Shown in pieces: positions 58,216 through 64,000 of a stretch of DNA of 64,000 nucleotides. The position numbers and the translations under genes are program-made. The notes below the pieces were generated by a model. The model saw only the letters and a program-made list of their open reading frames with translations, was not told the origin of the DNA and ran no database searches. Positions within the stretch are counted from its first letter, which is position 1. Each line of letters begins with the position of its first letter. Origin of the DNA: CAJCJE01 sp963818685 (GTDB taxonomy: Bacteria; Actinomycetota; Actinomycetes; Mycobacteriales; Pseudonocardiaceae); contig CAWFTJ010000007.1 in the NCBI GenBank assembly GCA_963818685.1, positions 1,364,001-1,428,000 of the forward strand, read 5' to 3'.

Positions 58216-58953
58216 ATGGTCGTGTGGGTGTTGGTGCTCTTCGGGTCGGTGGCCACGCCGTTGGTGGCCGCGATCGCGTTGTATCGCGGCGGGCTGGCCG
58301 CCGGGTTGTCGCCGCGCCGAGCGGCCGGGGTCGCGGTGACCGTCGGCGTGGTGTGGGGTGCGTGGGTCGGGACGAGCGCCGCGTTGGCCGCGAACGACGT
58401 CTACCACAACCAGAACGCGACAGTGCCGTGGCTGGGCATTGCCGCGCTCGGCGCGATGATCGCCGCGTTGCTGGCGAGCCGGATTCCGGTGCTGGCCCGC
58501 ATCCTGGCCGCGTCGGCCAGCACGTCACGGCTGGCGTGGCCGCACACGGTGCGGGTCCTGGGCGTGCTGTTCCTGATCGCCATGGCCCAGGGCACGCTGC
58601 CCGCCGCGTTCGCGCTGCCCGCCGGGCTCGGCGACATGGCAACCGGCGTGGCGGCCATCCTGCTCGCACGTCGCTGGAGCCCGACCCGTGCGTTCTGGTT
58701 CAACGTGTTCGGCCTGCTCGACCTGGCCGACGCGGTCACTCTTGGCCTGCTCGGCGGCCTGACCGCGCACCCGATCCTGGCGATGTCACCGTCCACAGTG
58801 GCCATGTCCCTGCTGCCGCTCGCGTTGATCCCGACCGCGGTGGTGCCGCTGGACGCGGCACTGCACGTGCTGTCGCTCGCCCGGCTGCGTCGCGCGCGCC
58901 GCTCGGCGGCCACGACGCCCGTGCCAGGTTTTGTCCGACCTGCGGCGGGGTAG
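58216..58953 (+). CDS. Integral membrane protein under TetR control
   Basis: 245 residues with about seven hydrophobic helices (VVWVLVLFGSVATPLVAAIAL, GVAVTVGVVWGAWVGTSAAL, WLGIAALGAMIAALLAS, LGVLFLIAMAQGTLPAAFAL, and others). No family assigned. AAGGGTG precedes the ATG at 58216. The shared operator with the divergent TetR gene suggests an export or lipid/solvent-response role. Confidence 0.7.
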   Translation: MVVWVLVLFGSVATPLVAAIALYRGGLAAGLSPRRAAGVAVTVGVVWGAWVGTSAALAANDVYHNQNATVPWLGIAALGAMIAALLASRIPVLARILAASASTSRLAWPHTVRVLGVLFLIAMAQGTLPAAFALPAGLGDMATGVAAILLARRWSPTRAFWFNVFGLLDLADAVTLGLLGGLTAHPILAMSPSTVAMSLLPLALIPTAVVPLDAALHVLSLARLRRARRSAATTPVPGFVRPAAG

Positions 58954-58962
58954 GCCGCCGCA

Positions 58963-59739
58963 ATGCGGTTCGTGACACTGAACACCTGGGGTATGCGCGG
59001 CGACTGGGACTCTCGCCTTCCCGTCTTCCGGGACGGATTTGCTGCGCTGGAGGCCGACATCGTCGTGCTGCAGGAGACCATCCGAACCGGACAGGTCGAC
59101 CAGGCGCGCGACATGCTCGGCGCCACCTACCACTTCGCCGAGCAGGAACACCGGGAAGCCGACGGCCAGGGCATCACAACGGCCAGCAGATGGCCGTTCG
59201 GCGCGGTGTTCGAAGTGGACTTCCACCTCACCGACCGAACGCACGAGTTCGCCTGCACCTGCCTGGTGACCGAGGTGCTCGCACCGGAGCCGCTCGGCCG
59301 GATCTGGGTTGCCAACCATTTCCCCGACTTCCAGCTCGACCACGAGCGCGAACGCTGCCTCCAGTCGGTCGCGGCCGCGCGCAGGCTGGAGACGCTCGTC
59401 GCGGATTCGCCAGGCCATGTGATCGTCGCGGGGGACATGGACGCCGAACCCGATGCGGACAGCCTCCGGTTCTGGACCGGCAGACACGTGCTCGACGACC
59501 TGAGCGTCTGCTATCGCAGCGCCTGGGAGTCGACCCATCCCGGCGAACGGCTCGCCACCTACGTCCCGGAGAACCCGTTGGCGGTGGACCCCGACTGGCC
59601 GTTCCGGGAGATCGACCACGTGCTCATCCGGTGCGGTCGCAGCGGACCGACCCTGCCCATCCGCGAGTGCCGGCGGATCTTCGACCACGGCACGACCAGC
59701 GCGAGCGATCACTACGGTCTCGTCGTCGACTTCGGCTAG
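58963..59739 (+). CDS. Endonuclease/exonuclease/phosphatase-family hydrolase
   Basis: 258 residues. EEP fold: VTLNTWGMRGDW (Asn), VVLQETI (metal Glu), VANHFPDFQL, VIVAGDMDAEPDAD (GDxN/D), and the C-terminal SASDHYGLVVDF with the catalytic Asp-His. A Mg-dependent phosphodiesterase; the substrate may be nucleic acid, an inositol phosphate or a lipid. It starts 10 bp after the membrane gene. Confidence 0.88.
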   Translation: MRFVTLNTWGMRGDWDSRLPVFRDGFAALEADIVVLQETIRTGQVDQARDMLGATYHFAEQEHREADGQGITTASRWPFGAVFEVDFHLTDRTHEFACTCLVTEVLAPEPLGRIWVANHFPDFQLDHERERCLQSVAAARRLETLVADSPGHVIVAGDMDAEPDADSLRFWTGRHVLDDLSVCYRSAWESTHPGERLATYVPENPLAVDPDWPFREIDHVLIRCGRSGPTLPIRECRRIFDHGTTSASDHYGLVVDFG

Positions 59740-59769
59740 TAGATATCCCCTTTGGCTACTAGATCTATA

Positions 59770-59789
59770 ACTTCAGTGCAGACTGAAGT
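59770..59789. promoter_or_regulatory. Inverted-repeat operator upstream of the RraA-like gene
   Basis: ACTTCAGT-GCAG-ACTGAAGT, 8-bp perfect arms with a 4-bp spacer, in an AT-rich 106-bp gap. No T run follows, so an operator is likelier than a terminator. A GntR- or FadR-type regulator would be a natural binder, but none is encoded here. Confidence 0.55.
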
Positions 59790-59845
59790 CAAGTCCGCCA
59801 GCCGGCACCATCCAAACCGTACGCACGTACTGTAATATCCCCACC

Positions 59846-60469
59846 ATGAACGACAGCACCGCCTTCGGCACGATTTCGCCGACGACCCTTGCCGACGTGC
59901 TCGGCCGCGAGCAGGTCATGGACATCGGCATTCGGCCACTGTGGCCAGACGTGCCGCGCATCGCGGGTCCGGCGTTCACGGTGCAGGTTCCTGCCAAGGA
60001 CAACCTGATGGTGCACGCGGCGATCTATCGCGCGGCGCCCGGATCGATCATCGTGGTTCAGTCCAACACCGTCGAATACGCGGTGGCCGGCGGGAACGTG
60101 CTGGCGGTGGCCAAACGAAACGGCATTGCCGGGTTCGTGATCGACGGAGTGATCCGGGACCTGGCCGAGGCGCGCGCGGCGGGCATGCCGGTGTTCGCGC
60201 GCGGCGTTATCCCGATTCCGGGCGTGAAGTCGGCGGTCCGGCCGTTGAACGGCGAGATCACCTGCGGCGGGGTGCGGGTCGGCGGCGGCGACATCGTGGT
60301 GGCCGACGAGGAGGGGATCGTGGTCACGCCCGCCGCTCGCCGACACGAGGTGTTGGCCGCCGCGCAGGCGAAGTCGGCCAAGGACGACGCGGAAACCCTC
60401 GACGAGTGGACCGCCGCGCACCGGGCGAAGATCGACGCGTTGCTGGCGGAGGGTGGGTTCGCCGACTGA
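59846..60469 (+). CDS. RraA-family protein (4-hydroxy-4-methyl-2-oxoglutarate aldolase-like)
   Basis: 207 residues. RraA/DlpA fold: FTVQVPAKDNLMVHAAIY, VEYAVAGGNVLAVAKRNGIAGFVIDGVIRDL (GG-x-L and D-G-x2-R-D motifs that bind Mg and the oxo-acid), and GDIVVADEEGIVV. In this family, members with these residues are oxoacid aldolases or decarboxylases; RNase E inhibition is restricted to enterics. It lies upstream of an epoxide-hydrolase-like gene with an 82-bp gap. Confidence 0.88.
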   Translation: MNDSTAFGTISPTTLADVLGREQVMDIGIRPLWPDVPRIAGPAFTVQVPAKDNLMVHAAIYRAAPGSIIVVQSNTVEYAVAGGNVLAVAKRNGIAGFVIDGVIRDLAEARAAGMPVFARGVIPIPGVKSAVRPLNGEITCGGVRVGGGDIVVADEEGIVVTPAARRHEVLAAAQAKSAKDDAETLDEWTAAHRAKIDALLAEGGFAD

Positions 60470-60551
60470 TCGCCCCGATCCTGCCCCGGTCGAGGGGTCG
60501 AGGCAGGATGGCGATCGAGATGTCGTCGAGCCCGACCGAACGGAGCGAGCC

Positions 60552-61502
60552 GTGTCCATCGCGCATCGCGAGGTGTCCATCAATGGCATCAAGCTGCACA
60601 TCGCCGAGGCGGGCGAGGGTCCGCTGGTGTTGTTGCTACACGGCTGGCCGGAGTCCTGGTACTCGTGGCGGCACCAGTTCGAGCCGCTCGCGGACGCGGG
60701 TTTCCACGTGGTCGCACCGGATCAGCGCGGGTTCGGTGCGAGCGAGTGTCCGCAACGGATCGAGGCGTACTCGCTGCTGCACATGGTGGGCGACGCGGTC
60801 GGCCTGATCGGCGCGCTTGGCGGGGAGCCCGCAGTGGTGGTCGGGCACGACTGGGGTGCGCCGGTCGCCTGGCACACGGCGTTGTTGCGGCCGGATCTGG
60901 TGCGTGGGGTGGTCGGGTTGAGCGTGCCGCCGAACCGCAGGCCGCCCGCGCCGCCGTTGGACATCCTGCGGCAGCACTTCGGCGAGGGCTTCTACCAGAA
61001 CTACTTTCAACAGGTCGGACCGCCCGAGGCGGAGCTCGGCGCGAATCCGACGCGGACGTTCCGCACACTGCTGGCCGGCCGGCCCGCGCATCCCGAGCTG
61101 CCGCCGCTGGTGGTCGGACCGGACGACGCGGGCCTGCTGGACGCGTTGGTCGAACCGGAGACGTTGCCGGACTGGCTGACCGACGAGGACATCGCGGTGA
61201 TGGTCGAGCAGTACGCGGATAGCGGCTGGCGCGGCGGGTTGAACCTGTACCGCAACATCGACCGGAACTGGGAGTTGACCGCGGCCTGGCAGGACGCGCG
61301 GATCACCGTGCCTGCCCTGTACGTCACCGGTCAGCGGGACATGGTGCGCGGGTTCGGCGATCCGAAGTTCCTTGACCGGCTGCCCGCGTTGTTGCCGCAA
61401 CTGCGCGGGATCGTCGACCTGCCGGACACCGGGCACTGGACTCAGCAGGAGCGGCCCGCCGAGGTGAACGCGGCGCTGCTGGAGTTCCTCGCCGGCCTGT
61501 GA
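60552..61502 (+). CDS. Alpha/beta hydrolase, epoxide-hydrolase type
   Basis: 316 residues. LLLHGWPESWYSWRHQF is the oxyanion HGxP motif; the nucleophile Asp is in VVGHDWGAPVAW; lid Tyr residues are in YQNYFQQVGPP and LNLYRNIDRNWEL; the catalytic His is in PDTGHWTQQERP. It opens epoxides to diols. The GTG at 60552 has GGAGCGAG in front. Substrate is unknown. Confidence 0.9.
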   Translation: MSIAHREVSINGIKLHIAEAGEGPLVLLLHGWPESWYSWRHQFEPLADAGFHVVAPDQRGFGASECPQRIEAYSLLHMVGDAVGLIGALGGEPAVVVGHDWGAPVAWHTALLRPDLVRGVVGLSVPPNRRPPAPPLDILRQHFGEGFYQNYFQQVGPPEAELGANPTRTFRTLLAGRPAHPELPPLVVGPDDAGLLDALVEPETLPDWLTDEDIAVMVEQYADSGWRGGLNLYRNIDRNWELTAAWQDARITVPALYVTGQRDMVRGFGDPKFLDRLPALLPQLRGIVDLPDTGHWTQQERPAEVNAALLEFLAGL

Positions 61503-61511
61503 CCGATCTCA

Positions 61512-62933
61512 TCACCAGCCGCCCTTGTGTTCCGGGACGAGGAACACCAGCGGGGTGACCAGCACGAGCACGGCGGCGAACGCCACGAAGGTGTGCGCGG
61601 CCGCGATGCCGGCATCGTTGCTGCGGGCCAGGATCGCGGTGGTGACCGAGACCGCGATGATCGCGCCGGACTGGCGGAACATGCCGCGAAGTCCGGCGAT
61701 GGCGGCGACCTGGTCGGGGGCGAGTTGCAGGCTCGCGTTGTTGGCGGCAGGAACGGAAAGGCCCATGCCACAGCCGGTGAGGCCGGAGGAGATGGCCAGC
61801 CACAGGTAGGGGGACAGCGGCGGCGCGGCGGCCATGGCGACGAGGCTGCCGGCGACGGCGAGGAACCCGATGATCATCGGCGGTCGGTAGCCGGTGCGGC
61901 GCAACGTGCCGACCGCGATGCCGGCGACGCAGATCATGCCGACGGCGCGGGCGGTGAGCAGGGTGCCCGCGCCGAGCGGGGCGATGTGGAAGCGGTCCTG
62001 CGCGTAGAGCGGGACCAGGGCGGCGAAGCCGAGCGCGGCCGCGCCGTAGCAGAGGTTGATCACGTTCATCACGCCGAAGCCGCGGCCACGCAGCAGGCGG
62101 AACGGGATGAACGAGTTGGCGTGTGCCTTGGTGTGCCGGACGAACAGGACGAGCGTGACCGCGGCGATCAGCTCCGAGCACAGGAACACCGGGTCGTAGA
62201 GCGGGATGGGGCCGCTGCCGAGGTAGGTGATACCGAACATGCCGGCGAGGATGAGAATGCCGAGCAGGCACACGCTGCGGATGTCGATGCGCCTTGTGGT
62301 GCGTTGGCCGGTGGCCGGCACGAACTTGATCACCAGGGCGATGAGCGTGACGCCGATGGGCACGTTCACCAGGAAGATGCCGCGCCAGGACCAGAACGCG
62401 ACGAACACGCCGCCGATGATCGGGCCGACGATGCCGCCGATCGGCAGGATGCTGGTGAACATGCCGATGGCCTTGTCACGGCGGCTGCCGAAGTGGTCGG
62501 ACACGATGCCGGTGGCCGAGGGCATGAACGCGCCGCCGCCCAGCGCCTGCACCATGCGCAGTGCGACGAGCAGGTAGATGTTGCCGGCGAAGCCGCAGGC
62601 GAGGGACGCCGCGGTGAACACGACGGCGGAGATCAGGAAGACCTTCTTCCTGCCGTACATGTCGCTGATCTTGCCGGCCATCGGCATGGCGAGGACCTGG
62701 CCGAGGGCGTAGATCGTGATGGTCCAGCCGCTCCAGTTGATCTGCGCGTGCAGTTCGTGCTGGATGGCGGGGAGCGCGGTGGCGACGATGGTCTGGTCGA
62801 CCGAGCTCATGAACAGCGCCATCGAGACGATGGCGAAGACGAGCTTGCGGCGGGGAAGCGCACCGTCCGGTTCGGCCGCTGGCCGGCTCGTCACCAGGGC
62901 GCCCTGACCTGAAGTGTCGTCCGCTGTGCTCAC
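61512..62933 (-). CDS. MFS multidrug transporter, DHA2 (EmrB/QacA) type
   Basis: 473 residues, 14 predicted helices. SMALFMSSVDQTIVATALPAIQHEL is the DHA2 opening (motif D1), GKISDMYGRKKVFL motif A, LPIGGIVGPIIGGVF motif C, with the central linker and 14-helix layout of the family. It exports drugs in exchange for protons. The GTG at 62933 is chosen because the frame's TTG start at 62966 falls inside the operator. It is divergent from a MarR regulator, its likely repressor. Confidence 0.9.
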   Translation of the reverse strand: MSTADDTSGQGALVTSRPAAEPDGALPRRKLVFAIVSMALFMSSVDQTIVATALPAIQHELHAQINWSGWTITIYALGQVLAMPMAGKISDMYGRKKVFLISAVVFTAASLACGFAGNIYLLVALRMVQALGGGAFMPSATGIVSDHFGSRRDKAIGMFTSILPIGGIVGPIIGGVFVAFWSWRGIFLVNVPIGVTLIALVIKFVPATGQRTTRRIDIRSVCLLGILILAGMFGITYLGSGPIPLYDPVFLCSELIAAVTLVLFVRHTKAHANSFIPFRLLRGRGFGVMNVINLCYGAAALGFAALVPLYAQDRFHIAPLGAGTLLTARAVGMICVAGIAVGTLRRTGYRPPMIIGFLAVAGSLVAMAAAPPLSPYLWLAISSGLTGCGMGLSVPAANNASLQLAPDQVAAIAGLRGMFRQSGAIIAVSVTTAILARSNDAGIAAAHTFVAFAAVLVLVTPLVFLVPEHKGGW

Positions 62934-62947
62934 GTACACCCACACTA

Positions 62948-62967
62948 ATTGCCTGTCGGCAAGCAAT
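62948..62967. promoter_or_regulatory. MarR operator candidate
   Basis: ATTGCxTG-tcgg-CAxGCAAT, an almost perfect 20-bp palindrome between the transporter start and the MarR gene. It fits the usual size and AT-rich ends of MarR sites. Confidence 0.6.
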
Positions 62968-63031
62968 CAATACCCGACATCAGGGCCGGCGGTAACATGC
63001 GCGGAACGGCAGGCGCGCTGCGGAGGTATTT

Positions 63032-63475
63032 GTGGACGGGGAACTCATCGCCCGGTTGCGCGGCGTCATCAGCAGGCTCGCCAGGCAGCTGAACGCCACG
63101 TCGACCGGTGAGGGTCTGACGCCGACCCAGTACTCGGTGCTCGGCCTGGTCCGCTCGCGCGGCCCGCTCGGTCTCGCCGAACTGACCGAACTGGAGGGGC
63201 TGAACCCGACGATGCTCTCCCGCATCGTGCGCAAGCTCGACGAGAACGGCCTGATCACCCGGCTGCCCAACCCGAACGACCTGCGCGCGGTCCGCGTGGC
63301 GGTCACCCCGTCCGGCGAGCTGGTACACGGCCGGATCCGCGAACGCCGCACCAGAGTGCTGTCCGAGTGCCTCGAACAGTTGCCCGAGGAAACCGCCGAT
63401 CAGCTGCTGGAGTTGGTGCCGGCACTGGAAACCCTGGCCGAGACGCTCAAGAAGATCCCGACGACCGAACGCTAA
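63032..63475 (+). CDS. MarR-family transcriptional regulator
   Basis: 147 residues. The winged helix is LGLAELTELEGLNPTMLSRIVRKLDENGLITRLPNPNDLRAVRVAVT, with the wing basic residues, and the C-terminal dimer helices follow. GGAGG is 7 bases before the GTG at 63032. It probably represses the divergent MFS exporter via 62948-62967 and releases DNA on binding a phenolic or drug ligand. The stop overlaps the opposite-strand stop by 3 bp. Confidence 0.92.
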   Translation: MDGELIARLRGVISRLARQLNATSTGEGLTPTQYSVLGLVRSRGPLGLAELTELEGLNPTMLSRIVRKLDENGLITRLPNPNDLRAVRVAVTPSGELVHGRIRERRTRVLSECLEQLPEETADQLLELVPALETLAETLKKIPTTER

Positions 63476-64000
63476 CCGCGCGGCAGCCGGGTCGCGCCGA
63501 TGGCGACCAGCACGGTCGCGACCAGCGGCAGTGCCGGCCCGACCTTCGGCACCGTGTGCAGCAGCGCGGCCTCGGCGCCCGCGCCCACCAGCAACGTCAC
63601 CAGCAGGCCGACGCCCGCGGCCCGGCCGACGCTGTCCCGACGGCCGGTGGCGAAGGAGGAGACCAGCGCGGTGAGCGTGCCGGTCAGGTACGTGGTGGAC
63701 AGGCCGGTGCCGGGCACCGCGCGCACGGTCGCGCTCTGCAAGCCCATCGCGACCGCGCACAGCCCGATCAACGCGGGCCGCACCGCCGCAATCTCCGACA
63801 GTGGCGCGACCTCCCCCAACGGCGCGACCTCCCACAGGACCACCACCACCGCCTGGACCAGCGCCTCGACCACCAGCATCCGGGCCAGCGCGCCGCTCCA
63901 CACCTCATCCTTCGGCACCCGGTCGTACAGGTAGCGGGCCCCCGCGGCCGCGGCGAGCAGGTAGCAGGCGATCGCGAGCGCGATGTCCAGCACGTCCGCG
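63472..64000 (-). CDS. DUF1275 (YoaK-like) membrane protein, 5' end outside window
   Basis: The frame is open from the window's right edge, so the N-terminus lies beyond it. The visible ~176 residues have five helices and the family's pattern GLQSATVRAVPGTGLSTTYLTGTLTAL in the middle, then short helices to PRG. DUF1275 proteins are small permease-like membrane proteins of unknown role. A Leu/Ile-rich segment at the window edge is an internal helix, so the in-frame codon at 63993 is not the start. Confidence 0.8.
   Translation of the reverse strand, partial: ADVLDIALAIACYLLAAAAGARYLYDRVPKDEVWSGALARMLVVEALVQAVVVVLWEVAPLGEVAPLSEIAAVRPALIGLCAVAMGLQSATVRAVPGTGLSTTYLTGTLTALVSSFATGRRDSVGRAAGVGLLVTLLVGAGAEAALLHTVPKVGPALPLVATVLVAIGATRLPRG

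Noticed and set aside
61527..62912. 461-residue + strand frame opposite the MFS gene
   Set aside because: Gly/Asp/Glu/Arg/His-rich antisense shadow; the minus strand encodes a textbook 14-helix transporter.
1..64000. tRNA, rRNA, insertion sequence or prophage
   Set aside because: No T-loop/acceptor-stem pattern, transposase, integrase or phage structural protein was seen on either strand.

Overview
The window is about 70% GC throughout, with GC-rich third codon positions, many GTG/TTG starts and dense ATGA/GTGA/TGATG overlaps. Its families (XRE-DUF397 pairs, DUF574-type methyltransferases, CtaG/CopD fusions, σB-type promoters) point to a filamentous actinomycete, most likely of the Pseudonocardiales. 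That assignment is inference; no rRNA, tRNA, phage, insertion sequence or CRISPR array was seen.

Layout. 1-6.4 kb: the 3'-truncated end of a DesK-type sensor kinase, a TetR regulator with a membrane partner, a secreted GH27 alpha-galactosidase whose C-terminal modules are frameshifted, and a cysteine desulfurase. 6.4-9 kb: an AT-richer regulatory gap, then a DUF397 / XRE / SAM-methyltransferase unit. 9-12.4 kb: a three-gene operon of a response regulator fused to a glutaredoxin-like and a thioredoxin-reductase-like domain (both lacking their CxxC motifs), a cyclic-nucleotide-domain histidine kinase and a UBP zinc-finger protein. 12.4-16.3 kb: a DUF4190-like membrane protein, an arylsulfotransferase-like exported protein, a divergent arginase homologue, CsbD and an SDR. 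16.3-31.2 kb: a large heptose/glycan cluster with four GT9 heptosyltransferase-like genes, four other glycosyltransferases, GmhB, GmhA, two adjacent bifunctional HldE proteins, an SDR and a frameshifted aldehyde dehydrogenase. 31.3-57.4 kb: a general stress and alternative respiration block with topoisomerase IB, a QcrB + CtaD/CtaC oxidase operon, CopD-CtaG, large-subunit catalase, CorA, hemerythrin, a three-subunit formate dehydrogenase, CYTH-CHAD, an RsbU-type phosphatase with a STAS antagonist, a GCS2 ligase with a haem-oxygenase-like diiron protein, CDGSH, an N5-glutamine-type methyltransferase and a CBS protein. 57.5-64 kb: ordinary regulator/transport/hydrolase genes.

Two points bind the window together. 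First, the formate dehydrogenase alpha subunit is a selenoprotein: an in-frame TGA stands exactly where the family has selenocysteine, followed by a well-placed bacterial SECIS-like hairpin. Second, at least seven transcription units between 20.8 and 57 kb carry promoters of the form GnnTn-N14/15-GGGTAT, the type known for actinobacterial σB/σF stress sigma factors. The same region holds an RsbU/RsbV-like partner-switching pair that could control such a sigma factor. Several of these promoters sit so close to their genes that the transcripts would be leaderless or nearly so.

Five single-base frame breaks (two in the alpha-galactosidase, one each in a glycosyltransferase, the aldehyde dehydrogenase and a small membrane protein) all lie in GC-rich or G-run contexts. 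They could be sequencing indels or real decay; the sequence alone cannot decide.
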